Below, one piece after another: positions 43,039 through 52,872 of a stretch of 64,000 nucleotides of DNA. Positions within the stretch are counted from its first letter, which is position 1, and each line of letters opens with the position of its first letter. The notes under the pieces were generated by a model, which saw nothing but the letters and a program-made list of their open reading frames with translations, ran no database searches and was not told the DNA's origin. A program made the position numbers and the translations under genes. Location of the stretch: positions 1,085,908-1,149,907 of the forward strand of contig NZ_KN150747.1 in NCBI RefSeq assembly GCF_000754815.1, written 5' to 3'. The stretch is from Yersinia ruckeri ATCC 29473. Lineage in GTDB: Bacteria; Pseudomonadota; Gammaproteobacteria; Enterobacterales; Enterobacteriaceae.

Positions 43039-43386
43039 ATGAAAAAACAGTGGTTTTCAGCCAAGGAATTAACTGGCATTGCGGGGCTTCCCTCCTCGCC
43101 ACAAGGAATTAATCAGATGGCTCGACGTGAAGACTGGGAGTTGCGCCGTCGGCGCGGAGTTCAGGGAAAAGCGATTGAATATCATATTAATAGCTTACCC
43201 TCTCAGGTATTGGAACTGATCAGAATGCGCGAAGAGCCGGCTGAGTATGTCATTGCCAGGCAAGATCCATTGCAAGTCTGGATTGAGGCTTACTACCAGT
43301 TAACGGAAGCTGAACGCGAGCTGGTTATTGCGTTCATTTTTCGTGAGGGCGTGGGGAAGTTGCTCGCTCGTCTGGCCAATCGCTAG
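43039..43386 (+). CDS. Mu-type DNA-binding-domain protein, copy 2
   Basis: Tandem paralogue of the preceding gene, also 115 residues, with the same Mu-type domain (QWFSAKELTGIAGLPSSPQG, then RRRRGVQGKAIEYH) and helical tail. The chosen ATG at 43039 aligns exactly with the first copy; the frame is open 12 codons further. Both copies are intact, so both are probably kept by selection. The pair faces sfsB and is followed by the convergent ispB. Confidence 0.82.
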   Translation: MKKQWFSAKELTGIAGLPSSPQGINQMARREDWELRRRRGVQGKAIEYHINSLPSQVLELIRMREEPAEYVIARQDPLQVWIEAYYQLTEAERELVIAFIFREGVGKLLARLANR

Positions 43387-43445
43387 CCAATCATCGGGAG
43401 AATACCCAGTTGCTTCTCAACTTCTGGGCTGTTTCCTAATATTTC

Positions 43446-44417
43446 TTAAAATTGACGCTGTACAGCGATATGTGCCAACCCTTCCAGTGCCTGTCGATAT
43501 GGCGTATCAGGTAGAATCTGCAATGCGGCGATGGCCTTATCAGCCTCTTCTTCGGCACGTTGACGGGTATAATCCAGAGAACCGCACTGGCGCATGGCTT
43601 CCAGAACCGGTTCCAGTAAATGTCGCCCATTACCTTCTTCGATGGCTTTGCGAATCATTGCCGCTTGCTCAGCAGTGCCGTTGTTCATGGCATGTAGGAG
43701 CGGTAGGGTTGGTTTACCTTCATTCAAGTCATCGCCGGTATTTTTGCCCAACGTGCTGCCATCGGCGCTGTAATCCAGTAAATCATCGATCAGTTGGAAT
43801 GCTGTCCCCAAATAACGACCATAATCCTGAAACGCCATTTCCTGTTCCGGGCTGGCATCGGCAAGGATCGACGAAGACTGAGACGCGGCTTCGAAAAGAC
43901 GGGCTGTCTTGCTGTAAATGACCCGCATGTAGCTGTCTTCGGTGATATCCGGATTATTGCAATTCATCAGTTGCATGACTTCGCCTTCTGCGATGACGTT
44001 GGTCGCTTCCGACATCAATTGCAGAACACGCAGCGATTCCAAACTGGTCATCATCTGAAATGAACGTGTATAAATAAAGTCACCGACCAGCACGCTGGCC
44101 GCATTGCCGAAGGCTGCATTAGCCGTGGCTTTGCCGCGTCGCATATCGGATTCGTCAACGACGTCATCGTGCAGTAATGTTGCCGTGTGAATAAACTCGA
44201 TCAATGCAGCGATCTTGATGTGCTTATTGCCTTGGTAGTCCAGCGCCCGAGCTGCCAGCACGGCGATCATGGGGCGAATTCGTTTTCCGCCGCCACTGAT
44301 AATGTAATATCCCAACTGATTGATGAGCGTTACATCGGAATTCAACTGGTCGAGAATGGTTGCGTTCACGGCCGCCATATCCTGCGCGGTTAACTCGATA
44401 ATCTGTTCTAGGTTCAT
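43446..44417 (-). CDS. ispB: Octaprenyl diphosphate synthase
   Basis: Builds the C40 side chain of ubiquinone and menaquinone from FPP and IPP. 323 residues, with the first Asp-rich motif DDVVD (residues 84-88) and the second DDLLD (about 211). GGGKRIRP binds diphosphate. Essential membrane-associated enzyme. Divergent from rplU. Confidence 0.98.
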   Translation of the reverse strand: MNLEQIIELTAQDMAAVNATILDQLNSDVTLINQLGYYIISGGGKRIRPMIAVLAARALDYQGNKHIKIAALIEFIHTATLLHDDVVDESDMRRGKATANAAFGNAASVLVGDFIYTRSFQMMTSLESLRVLQLMSEATNVIAEGEVMQLMNCNNPDITEDSYMRVIYSKTARLFEAASQSSSILADASPEQEMAFQDYGRYLGTAFQLIDDLLDYSADGSTLGKNTGDDLNEGKPTLPLLHAMNNGTAEQAAMIRKAIEEGNGRHLLEPVLEAMRQCGSLDYTRQRAEEEADKAIAALQILPDTPYRQALEGLAHIAVQRQF

Positions 44418-44574
44418 TGTTTTATTCAGCTGTTTTTCTCTATGACTACGATGACATCGCGGCTAACATTATTACATGGCGTACCCTGAGGCCATGATTG
44501 TACTTGAAAAATGCGTTAAATAAATGACATGTAAGTAACTGTGCTTTTTTTCTTCATTTGCAGCTATTCTGCGC

Positions 44575-44603
44575 TTGTCATCCGTTCCGTTTTTGCGTAG
44601 AAT
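44575..44603 (+). promoter_or_regulatory. Strong sigma-70 promoter of rplU-rpmA
   Basis: TTGTCA and TAGAAT separated by 17 bp, about 75 bp before rplU, followed by a GC-rich start region. The leader carries a 12-bp palindrome CTACTTAAGTAG at 44641-44652. Confidence 0.72.
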
Positions 44604-44676
44604 TCGCGCCCTAATATGAATATTTATAGTGCGCTCTGGACTACTTAAGTAGGGTGCACGGAAAGCGGAGTTTTAT

Positions 44677-44988
44677 ATGTACGCGGTTTTCCAAAGTGGT
44701 GGTAAACAACACCGAGTAAGCGAAGGTCAAACCGTTCGCTTGGAAAAGCTGGACATCGCAACTGGTGAAACAATTGAGTTTGACCAAGTTCTGATGATCG
44801 CTAACGGTGAAGAAATCAATATCGGCGCTCCTTTAGTCAATGGCGGTCTGGTCAAAGCTGAAGTAGTTGCTCACGGTCGTGGCGACAAAATCAAGATCGT
44901 TAAGTTCCGCCGTCGTAAGCATTACCGTAAGCAGCAAGGTCACCGTCAGTGGTTCACTGATGTTAAAATCACCGGTATCAGCGCTTAA
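44677..44988 (+). CDS. rplU: 50S ribosomal protein L21
   Basis: Ribosomal protein L21, 103 residues, beginning [14 protein letters not shown] and ending [16 protein letters not shown]. Standard first gene of rplU-rpmA-yhbE-obgE. It binds 23S rRNA together with L20. Canonical length. Confidence 0.98.
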   Translation: MYAVFQSGGKQHRVSEGQTVRLEKLDIATGETIEFDQVLMIANGEEINIGAPLVNGGLVKAEVVAHGRGDKIKIVKFRRRKHYRKQQGHRQWFTDVKITGISA

Positions 44989-44995
44989 GTTTTAG

Positions 44996-45265
<270 letters not shown>

Positions 45266-45291
45266 GTTTTTCGCGTCCTGCTAATAGATGT

Positions 45292-45322
45292 AAGCCCTGC
45301 AATTTTGTTGCGGGGCTTTTTA
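45292..45322 (+). terminator. Terminator/attenuator after rpmA
   Basis: Stem AAGCCCTGCAA / TTGCGGGGCTT (one G-T) with a 5-nt loop, followed by TTTT. It partly separates the two ribosomal genes from yhbE-obgE. Confidence 0.85.
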
Positions 45323-45354
45323 CATTTCTGGGTTGACCTCACCTGAGCGAAGTA

Positions 45355-46326
45355 ATGAATACGAAACAGCAGGCTGGTTTGGGCATTCTTCTGGCGTTAA
45401 CGACTGCCGTATTCTGGGGGGTTTTGCCAATAGCGATGAAGCAAGTACTTGAAGTGATGGATCCTTTTACCATCGTCTGGTACCGCTTTACTCTCGCGTC
45501 TTTGGGGCTGGGGTTTATTCTGGCGTCAAGGCGGCAACTGCCTTCTCTTACTCTGTTCCGTCAACCTAAATGGTTATTACTGTTAGTCGTTGCCACTTGC
45601 GGTTTGCTGGGGAATTTTCTCTTTTTCAGTTCATCGTTACAATATCTTAGTCCGACAGCATCTCAGGTTATTGGGCAGTTATCACCGGTTGGGATGATGC
45701 TTGCCAGTGTGCTGATTTTAAAAGAGCGCATGCGAATTACTCAGGTTATCGGTGCGATGATGCTGATTTGTGGTTTGCTACTCTTTTTTAACACCAGCCT
45801 GCTGGAAATTTTTACCAGACTAACGGATTACACCCTTGGCGTAGCATTAGGTGTTTGTGCCGCTATGATCTGGGTGAGCTACGGTGTATCTCAGAAAGTG
45901 CTATTAAGACGTATGGCATCGCAACAGATTCTCGTCTTGTTGTACACTTTATGTGCACTCGCTCTGTTTCCACTGGCTAAACCCGGCGTTATTTTTCAAC
46001 TGAGTGGATGGCAATTGGCGTGCCTGCTGTTCTGTGGTGTTAACACTTTGGTGGGATATGGCGCGCTGGCTGAGGCCATGGCGCGTTGGCAGGCGGCACA
46101 GGTAAGCGCGTTAATCACGCTTACCCCATTATTTACCCTGTTTTTTTCAAATTTATTAGCACTGGCATGGCCAGATATGTTTGCCGCACCTCCCCTTAAT
46201 GCTGTGGGATATGTCGGGGCGTTTGTGGTGGTGGCAGGTGCAATGTTTTCCGCGATTGGTCATCGATGGTGGCCACGGCGGACAGAAACAAATCGGGTTG
46301 CTCCGTTGAAGCAGCTCGGTGAATGA
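45355..46326 (+). CDS. yhbE: EamA/DMT-superfamily transporter YhbE
   Basis: Inner-membrane protein of 323 residues with ten predicted hydrophobic segments in two EamA repeats (about residues 10-140 and 155-300), e.g. ALTTAVFWGVLPIAMKQ and the second-repeat ALGVCAAMIWVSYG. It belongs to the drug/metabolite transporter superfamily; substrate unknown. Located between rpmA and obgE, as in E. coli; obgE follows after 15 nt. Confidence 0.93.
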   Translation: MNTKQQAGLGILLALTTAVFWGVLPIAMKQVLEVMDPFTIVWYRFTLASLGLGFILASRRQLPSLTLFRQPKWLLLLVVATCGLLGNFLFFSSSLQYLSPTASQVIGQLSPVGMMLASVLILKERMRITQVIGAMMLICGLLLFFNTSLLEIFTRLTDYTLGVALGVCAAMIWVSYGVSQKVLLRRMASQQILVLLYTLCALALFPLAKPGVIFQLSGWQLACLLFCGVNTLVGYGALAEAMARWQAAQVSALITLTPLFTLFFSNLLALAWPDMFAAPPLNAVGYVGAFVVVAGAMFSAIGHRWWPRRTETNRVAPLKQLGE

Positions 46327-47514
<1,188 letters not shown>

Positions 47515-47530
47515 TCTCAATGGGTTATAA

Positions 47531-47687
47531 GCTGAAAAACCTCGATCCTGCGATCTCTGTTGGGGAAGACCGGTAGAAGAGTCAAGCGTCCGCGCCAGGG
47601 ATGGCGCGGAACGAGCCGACAAGGACGTATTCACGGCGTCTTGACGATCTGCCGGTTTTCACCGCAGCGAGCACTTTGTCATTAACC
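47531..47687 (+). repeat. 157-bp palindromic repeat, copy 2 (YPAL-like)
   Basis: About 93% identical to copy 1 at 22543 (opposite strand). It begins 16 nt after the obgE stop in sense orientation. The central hairpin is TCCGCGCCA-GGGA-TGGCGCGGA (47589-47610), perfectly paired, enclosed by GTCAAG/CTTGAC and by ACCGGTAGA/TCTGCCGGT. Compared with copy 1, three substitutions in the hairpin keep all pairs. It ends just before the obgE/basS terminator at 47691, as expected if the element inserted next to a terminator. Confidence 0.8.
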
Positions 47688-47690
47688 CCA

Positions 47691-47717
47691 AAAAGGCTGC
47701 CTATGGCAGCTTTTTTT
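47691..47717 (+). terminator. Terminator between obgE and basS
   Basis: Perfect stem GCTGCC / GGCAGC with a TAT loop, flanked by an A-run and seven Ts; convergent genes on either side. It lies directly after the YPAL-like element. Confidence 0.88.
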
Positions 47718-47732
47718 GTTATTTTTTTATGC

Positions 47733-48788
47733 TTATTGCCGATTCGGCAACCAGCATTGAGCATGCAGCCCCTGACGATCGCCACGATTCACCAGTGATA
47801 ATTTACCTTGATGCAGTTGAATAATTCGCAACACGATATTTAAGCCAAGCCCACTGCCACCATAACGCTGATCCATGCGGCGAAATGCCTGGGTTAACTC
47901 ACTGATTTGGTGCTCTTTGATTCCCGGCCCTTCATCTAACACCTGCAACAGCACACCGTTTTCTTCAGTGGTGAGTTGAACAGTAATGGTACTGCCAACA
48001 GGACTGTATCTATGGGCGTTCTCGACAAGATTACGTAGCATTAAGCGAATTAACGCAGACTCCCCCTGAACTTGTGTATGTTCGGGTAGAATCCATTGAA
48101 GATGCTGCTTACGTTGATCTGTCAACTCGGTTAATTCTCCCTGTAGAGGGAGCACTACGTCACTTATCCAATCCAGGTTCTGATATTGTCCGCTGGCAAA
48201 GTTTTGCCCAGCGCGAGACAACATCAGCAACTGTTCAATCGTATGCATCAGTGAATCAAGGCGGTTGATTAGTACCTGACTTTCCTCAACGCCGTTTTTC
48301 TCCATCAGTTCTAAATGAAGACGAATACCAGCCAACGGCGTACGCAATTCATGTGCCGCGTCTGCTGTGAAGCGTCTTTCTTGCTGAATGGTGTTGGATA
48401 GCCGTGAAAATAGCTGGTTTAGCGTGCCAGTAACGGCCACGATCTCCTGCATATCACTATTGATCTCAAGGGGAGTCAGATTATCCGCTGAACGTTCTGA
48501 CAGTTTTTGCTGCAATTGATCTAATGGCCGAATAATCCAGCTGATTGCCCAAAATGAGGCCAACAGCGTAATACCCATCATCACCAAAGAAGGGGCGAGC
48601 AGAGAGGCGATGGCCTCGGCGATTTCGGTATCAACTTTCTCGTTTCTGACTTTAGCGGTGAGCGTTTCGTCCAGTAGAAATTTAATTTGCTCCTGGCTTT
48701 CATGCCATAGCCATAACGCACTGATAAGTTGAGTGATCAACAGAATTAATGCCAGCATCAGGATCAAGCGGCGACGCATACTGATCAT
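47733..48788 (-). CDS. basS: Sensor histidine kinase BasS (PmrB)
   Basis: Membrane sensor of the BasRS/PmrAB system that responds to Fe3+, Al3+ and mild acid and controls lipid A modification. The 351-residue protein has two membrane helices (about residues 8-28 and 64-86) around a short periplasmic loop with the acidic HESQEQ motif (an ExxE iron-binding-type pattern), a HAMP domain, the H-box FTADAAHELRTP (His146) and an ATPase domain with NLVENAHRYSP and GGSGLGLNI. The start overlaps basR by 4 nt. Confidence 0.92.
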   Translation of the reverse strand: MISMRRRLILMLALILLITQLISALWLWHESQEQIKFLLDETLTAKVRNEKVDTEIAEAIASLLAPSLVMMGITLLASFWAISWIIRPLDQLQQKLSERSADNLTPLEINSDMQEIVAVTGTLNQLFSRLSNTIQQERRFTADAAHELRTPLAGIRLHLELMEKNGVEESQVLINRLDSLMHTIEQLLMLSRAGQNFASGQYQNLDWISDVVLPLQGELTELTDQRKQHLQWILPEHTQVQGESALIRLMLRNLVENAHRYSPVGSTITVQLTTEENGVLLQVLDEGPGIKEHQISELTQAFRRMDQRYGGSGLGLNIVLRIIQLHQGKLSLVNRGDRQGLHAQCWLPNRQ

Positions 48789-49447
48789 GATAAAGACTCC
48801 AGCCGATAGCCAATCCCTCGCACTGTGCGAATACGCTCTTTACCCAGTTTTCGGCGCAGATTATGAACATGCACCTCGAGTGTATTGGAGCCAAGATCAT
48901 CCTGCCAAGTATAAAGGTCCTGCTGGAGCAGTTCGCGATTGACTGTATGGCCAGCGCGCATAATCAGGCGCGACAGGATGGCGAATTCTTTCGGGGTGAT
49001 TTCCAAAGGCTGTTGTCGCAGATAAACCTGCTGGGTTGAGAGATTGAGGCTTAAATCATCCTGCTGGAGGAAATTATCGCTCTGACCCTGATAACGGCGA
49101 ATTAGCGCTCGCACACGAGCCAACAATTCGGCCAGTGCGAAAGGTTTAATCAAATAGTCATCAGCTCCAGCATCCAAGCCATCTACCCGGTCTTCCAGCG
49201 CGTCGCGGGCGGTCAGTATCAGCACTGGCAGGCTGATACTCTGGCGACGCCACTGGCGTAGCAGCGTCGCTCCATCTTGATCAGGCAAGCCGAGATCAAG
49301 AATAACCATGCTGTACTGACTGGTGATTATCAGACTATTTGCCTCTGCTGCGGTTCCAGCACAATCGCAGGCATAGCCTTCACGAGTCAGTGCCAAAGCG
49401 ACCCCTTTTTGCAGTAAATCATCATCTTCAACAATCAGTAATTTCAT
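48785..49447 (-). CDS. basR: Response regulator BasR (PmrA)
   Basis: OmpR/PhoB-type response regulator of 220 residues, partner of BasS. The receiver domain has phosphorylatable Asp51 in VILDLGLPDQDG and Lys in YLIKPFA. The C-terminal winged-helix domain has TPKEFAILSRL and NTLEVHVHNLRRKLG. It lies 5 nt downstream of dacB, so dacB-basR-basS may be one transcript. In E. coli basRS is elsewhere; its position here is a lineage trait. Confidence 0.92.
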   Translation of the reverse strand: MKLLIVEDDDLLQKGVALALTREGYACDCAGTAAEANSLIITSQYSMVILDLGLPDQDGATLLRQWRRQSISLPVLILTARDALEDRVDGLDAGADDYLIKPFALAELLARVRALIRRYQGQSDNFLQQDDLSLNLSTQQVYLRQQPLEITPKEFAILSRLIMRAGHTVNRELLQQDLYTWQDDLGSNTLEVHVHNLRRKLGKERIRTVRGIGYRLESLS

Positions 49448-49452
49448 GATTC

Positions 49453-50901
49453 TCAGTTATTTTGATAAATATCTTTATAGAGGCGACTTTCAAAACGCAC
49501 CAGCGGTGCACGGCGATTCTTCTGGTCTTCCGGTGGTACGGCATAGCCAGACAGGAACTGCACGAAAGCCATACGCTGACCACTGGCCGTGGTGATAAAA
49601 CCGGCCAGATTGTAAACGCCTTGCAGAGCACCGGTTTTAGCCGACACTTTGCCATCGACACCCGCTTCATGTAAGCCGCCGCGATAGCGTAGAGTACCGT
49701 CATAACCCGATAGCGGTAACATGGAGATAAAGTTGAGTTCCTGATCGTGTTGAGCAATATATTGCAGCGCCTGCATCATGGTGGCCGGTGCAATCAAATT
49801 ATGGCGCGATAAACCGGAGCCATCCACCACGATGCTGTTACCGAGATCAACACCGGCCTTTTGGCGTAAAACTTGCCTCACTGCATCGGCTCCGGCACGC
49901 CAAGTGCCCGGAACGCCAAAACGTTGATGACCGATAGTGCGAAAAACGGTATCGGCGATCATATTGTCGGATTTTTTCAGCATGATTTTTAACAGGTCAT
50001 GCAATGGTGCCGATTGTGCCTGTGCCAACACGCTGCCCGCTGCACTTGGGGTCGTTTGGCGTCGCAGGTTCCCCTCAATCTGAATATCGGCTTTCTTCAG
50101 CTCGTCTTTGAGAATGGCTCCGGCGTAGCTGGCACCATTCTGCACGGCAAAAGCTAGCGGCAAAGGCTCGCTACGTTGGGTCAGGCAGCCTGTGAGGGTA
50201 AAACGGTTGAGTTCACCGGGTACCACGTCCAGCTCGCAATATTGTGCATCTGGGGAACCTTTCGCCAAGGTGCGGACTTCGCTAAACATGTGTACTGGAT
50301 AATAAGAGGCGACACGGATAAATGCCATATCTCCAGGATTAGGTGCACTGTACAGCGATACCGAGAAGCAGTTGCGATCCACAATAGCCGCAGCAGGAGG
50401 AGCACTGAAGCACTGAGTCATATCATTCCACGGCCAACCCGGTGCTTTATCATGGCTGGCAAATACCGACGTATCAATAATCAAGTCCCCGGTAACCTGA
50501 CGTAGACCGGATTTTTTCAGGTTTGCTACCATATTACGCAGTTGTTGGCGGGTGAGCGTTGGATCGCCACCAAAACGAGCCACTAAATTACCGCGCAGTA
50601 CACCGTCAGTAATCGGAGCATGGCTTTCCAGGGTGGTAACAAAACGGAAGTCAGGACCAAGTTGTAAAAGCGCGGCCAGCGCTGTGAGCACTTTTTGTGT
50701 ACTGGCAGGCAGCGCCATTTGCTGGGCGTGATAGTCTATCGCTGGACTGGTTGCGCCGATCTTTTGTACCACTAAAGCGAGATTTGCTCCATCGGGTAGA
50801 TATTGAGTGTAATCTTCCACCTGCGCCGCATGGGCATTAAATACGCTGATACTGATCGCAAAAACGCAGGCCAATTTACTGACAATTCGTGAAAAATGCA
50901 T
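49453..50901 (-). CDS. dacB: D-alanyl-D-alanine carboxypeptidase/endopeptidase PBP4
   Basis: Periplasmic class C penicillin-binding protein of 482 residues acting on D-Ala-D-Ala and on peptide crosslinks of murein. It has a signal peptide (about 1-25), the catalytic motif STQK (Ser67, Lys70), the SxN motif SDN and the KTG motif in SAKTGAL. Convergent in function with mpl recycling; transcribed divergently from greA. Followed closely by basR. Confidence 0.96.
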   Translation of the reverse strand: MHFSRIVSKLACVFAISISVFNAHAAQVEDYTQYLPDGANLALVVQKIGATSPAIDYHAQQMALPASTQKVLTALAALLQLGPDFRFVTTLESHAPITDGVLRGNLVARFGGDPTLTRQQLRNMVANLKKSGLRQVTGDLIIDTSVFASHDKAPGWPWNDMTQCFSAPPAAAIVDRNCFSVSLYSAPNPGDMAFIRVASYYPVHMFSEVRTLAKGSPDAQYCELDVVPGELNRFTLTGCLTQRSEPLPLAFAVQNGASYAGAILKDELKKADIQIEGNLRRQTTPSAAGSVLAQAQSAPLHDLLKIMLKKSDNMIADTVFRTIGHQRFGVPGTWRAGADAVRQVLRQKAGVDLGNSIVVDGSGLSRHNLIAPATMMQALQYIAQHDQELNFISMLPLSGYDGTLRYRGGLHEAGVDGKVSAKTGALQGVYNLAGFITTASGQRMAFVQFLSGYAVPPEDQKNRRAPLVRFESRLYKDIYQNN

Positions 50902-51023
50902 AATTTCGGTATAACTGCTGGGTAACGTACAGCCATACTACGGTGCAACGAGGGCGAAAGTAAACGATGACCCTAAAGGAACTCTACGTTAAAATGTTTA
51001 TCAAAATGCAAAATTGATCCAAG

Positions 51024-51058
51024 CTCGGGGTTTTTGCTCCGAGAGTGGTTTTTTTTGT
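51024..51058 (+). terminator. Attenuator/terminator in the greA leader (GraL-like)
   Basis: CTCGGGG / CTCCGAG stem (one G-T) with a TTTTTG loop, followed by AGTGG and eight Ts, about 105 bp upstream of greA on the same strand. In E. coli the greA leader ends early at such a terminator and yields the GraL sRNA. Confidence 0.65.
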
Positions 51059-51161
51059 TAATCGCCTGGAGGCGGGTAGGATTGTAGGCTAGCCGTATTT
51101 TCATTCGAAAACGTCAGGATGACGATTATTTGAACAGGATAGATTTAGAGGTATTTAATAG

Positions 51162-51638
51162 ATGAAACAGATTCCGATGACGATACGTGGCGCGGACCAA
51201 TTGCGCGAAGAACTGGATTACTTGAAGGGTGTGCGCCGCCCAAAAATCATCGCCGACATTGCTGATGCGCGCGAACACGGTGATTTGAAAGAGAATGCCG
51301 AATACCATGCAGCCCGCGAGCAACAAGGGTTCTGTGAAGGGCGTATTCAGGAAATCGAAGCTAAACTTTCGAATGCACAGGTGATTGATATCACTAAGAT
51401 GCCGAATAATGGCCGAGTTATTTTCGCTTCTACAGTGACGGTATTAAATCTGGACACTGAAGAACAGCAGACTTACCGCATTGTTGGTGATGACGAAGCT
51501 GATTTCAAACAAAATCTCATTTCAGTGAACTCACCCATTGCGCGCGGTCTTATCGGTAAAGAAGTCGATGATGTGGTGGTTATTCGTACACCGGGTGGTG
51601 ATGTAGAATTTGAAATTCTGAAGGTCGAATATTTGTAA
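51162..51638 (+). CDS. greA: Transcription elongation factor GreA
   Basis: Rescues backtracked RNA polymerase by stimulating transcript cleavage through its secondary channel. 158 residues: N-terminal coiled coil (about 1-75) with the tip acidic residues in [21 protein letters not shown]-type segment, and a C-terminal FKBP-like domain ([23 protein letters not shown]). The leader carries a likely attenuator at 51024. Confidence 0.98.
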   Translation: MKQIPMTIRGADQLREELDYLKGVRRPKIIADIADAREHGDLKENAEYHAAREQQGFCEGRIQEIEAKLSNAQVIDITKMPNNGRVIFASTVTVLNLDTEEQQTYRIVGDDEADFKQNLISVNSPIARGLIGKEVDDVVVIRTPGGDVEFEILKVEYL

Positions 51639-51686
51639 TACGACCTGCTTTGAACAAAATATGCACATATTTTTGTAAAGAAAAGA

Positions 51687-51712
51687 AAAAAGGCCGCAAG
51701 CGGCCTTTTATC
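51687..51712 (+). terminator. Bidirectional terminator between greA and yhbY
   Basis: Perfect 10-bp stem AAAAGGCCGC / GCGGCCTTTT with an AA loop, between convergent genes. Confidence 0.92.
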
Positions 51713-51753
51713 GGAACAAAGTGCATGGCACCTTTTCTTTAAAACGAGCGTCA

Positions 51754-52047
51754 TTAACGCGGTAAAATAATCTTGCGCTCTTTCGCCGGGCGGTAGAGCA
51801 CCAAAATATTACCGATGATTTGCACGTTAGCTGCACCGGTTTCACGCACGATGGCATCAGCGATCAAGGCTTTGGTTTCACGCTCTTCAGCAGTGATCTT
51901 TACCTTGATAAGCTCATGATGTTCAAGTGTTTGTTCGATCTCAGCCAGCACCCCTTCGGTCAAGCCGTTATTACCCAGCATGACGACTGGTTTTAACGGA
52001 TGGGCCAAGCTTTTCAGGTGCTGTTTTTGTTTGTTATTCAGATTCAT
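51754..52047 (-). CDS. yhbY: CRM-domain ribosome assembly protein YhbY
   Basis: 97-residue RNA-binding protein of the CRM fold associated with pre-50S particles. The conserved GxxG-type loop is in VMLGNNGLTEGVLAEIEQTL. Divergent from rlmE, as in E. coli. Confidence 0.96.
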   Translation of the reverse strand: MNLNNKQKQHLKSLAHPLKPVVMLGNNGLTEGVLAEIEQTLEHHELIKVKITAEERETKALIADAIVRETGAANVQIIGNILVLYRPAKERKIILPR

Positions 52048-52195
52048 CGTCTTTTTTGCTTAAGTTGGGATTGAAAACGGTTCATTCTACCGCCATCTCA
52101 TGTGTATCACCAAATCGGTCTTTCACCGGTTAGGGAGTCTACGCGAGCTAAGCAATAGATGCGCGGGCTCTTAATTAGGATAGTTGGAAAAAGAG

Positions 52196-52825
52196 ATGGC
52201 CAATAAAAAGCGTTCAGCTAGCTCCAGTCGCTGGTTACAAGAACACTTTAGCGATAAATATGTGATTCAGGCGCAGAAAAAAGGGTTACGTTCGCGCGCC
52301 TGGTTTAAACTTGATGAAATACAACAAGGCGATAAACTTTTTAAACCGGGTATGACCGTTGTTGATCTGGGCGCTGCGCCAGGTGGCTGGTCTCAGTATG
52401 TTGTGACTCAAATCGGTGGCAAAGGTCGAATCATTGCTTGTGATCTTTTACCGATGGATCCTATCGTTGGAGTCGACTTCCTTCAAGGCGACTTTCGTGA
52501 TGAACTGGTTCTGAAAGCGCTACTCGAGCGAGTCGGTGAGAAAAAAGTTCAGGTGGTTATGTCAGACATGGCCCCGAATATGAGTGGTACTCCGGCAGTC
52601 GATATTCCTAAATCGATGTATCTGGTTGAATTAGCGCTGGATATGTGTCGTGATGTATTAGCACCAGGCGGAAGTTTCCTGGTGAAAGTGTTCCAGGGAG
52701 ATGGCTTTGATGAATACCTACGGGAAATTCGCTCCCTGTTTACGAAAGTTAAGATTCGTAAGCCAGACGCTTCTCGCGCACGATCGCGTGAAGTGTACAT
52801 TGTAGCGACAGGGCGGAAACTGTAG
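52196..52825 (+). CDS. rlmE: 23S rRNA 2'-O-methyltransferase RlmE (FtsJ/RrmJ, Um2552)
   Basis: Heat-shock methyltransferase modifying U2552 in the A-loop of 23S rRNA in the 50S subunit. 209 residues. SAM-binding motif [13 protein letters not shown] (about 59-71), catalytic Lys38, Asp124 (SDMAPN) and Lys164 (LVKVFQGDG). The ATG at 52196 gives the standard length; an ATG four codons earlier also exists. It precedes ftsH by 47 nt in the conserved rlmE-ftsH unit. Confidence 0.97.
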   Translation: MANKKRSASSSRWLQEHFSDKYVIQAQKKGLRSRAWFKLDEIQQGDKLFKPGMTVVDLGAAPGGWSQYVVTQIGGKGRIIACDLLPMDPIVGVDFLQGDFRDELVLKALLERVGEKKVQVVMSDMAPNMSGTPAVDIPKSMYLVELALDMCRDVLAPGGSFLVKVFQGDGFDEYLREIRSLFTKVKIRKPDASRARSREVYIVATGRKL

Positions 52826-52872
52826 TACCCTAACGCTGTTTGTTAACACAGTTGTAATATGAGGTTAATCCC

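Noticed and set aside
42620-43386. Toxin-antitoxin pair from two small tandem genes
   Set aside because: The two genes are paralogues of about 70% identity with the same DNA-binding domain; no toxin fold and no overlapping start/stop.
44641-44652. 12-bp perfect palindrome CTACTTAAGTAG in the rplU leader as an operator
   Set aside because: Short palindromes of this size are not rare and no regulator is suggested; kept only as a note with the promoter.
47582-47785. Minus-strand frame through the YPAL-like repeat, and its equivalent at 22568-22759
   Set aside because: It arises because both copies of the repeat contain the same open stretch (GRSSRRREYVLVGSF). The repeat is structural, and the frames enter unrelated flanking sequence.
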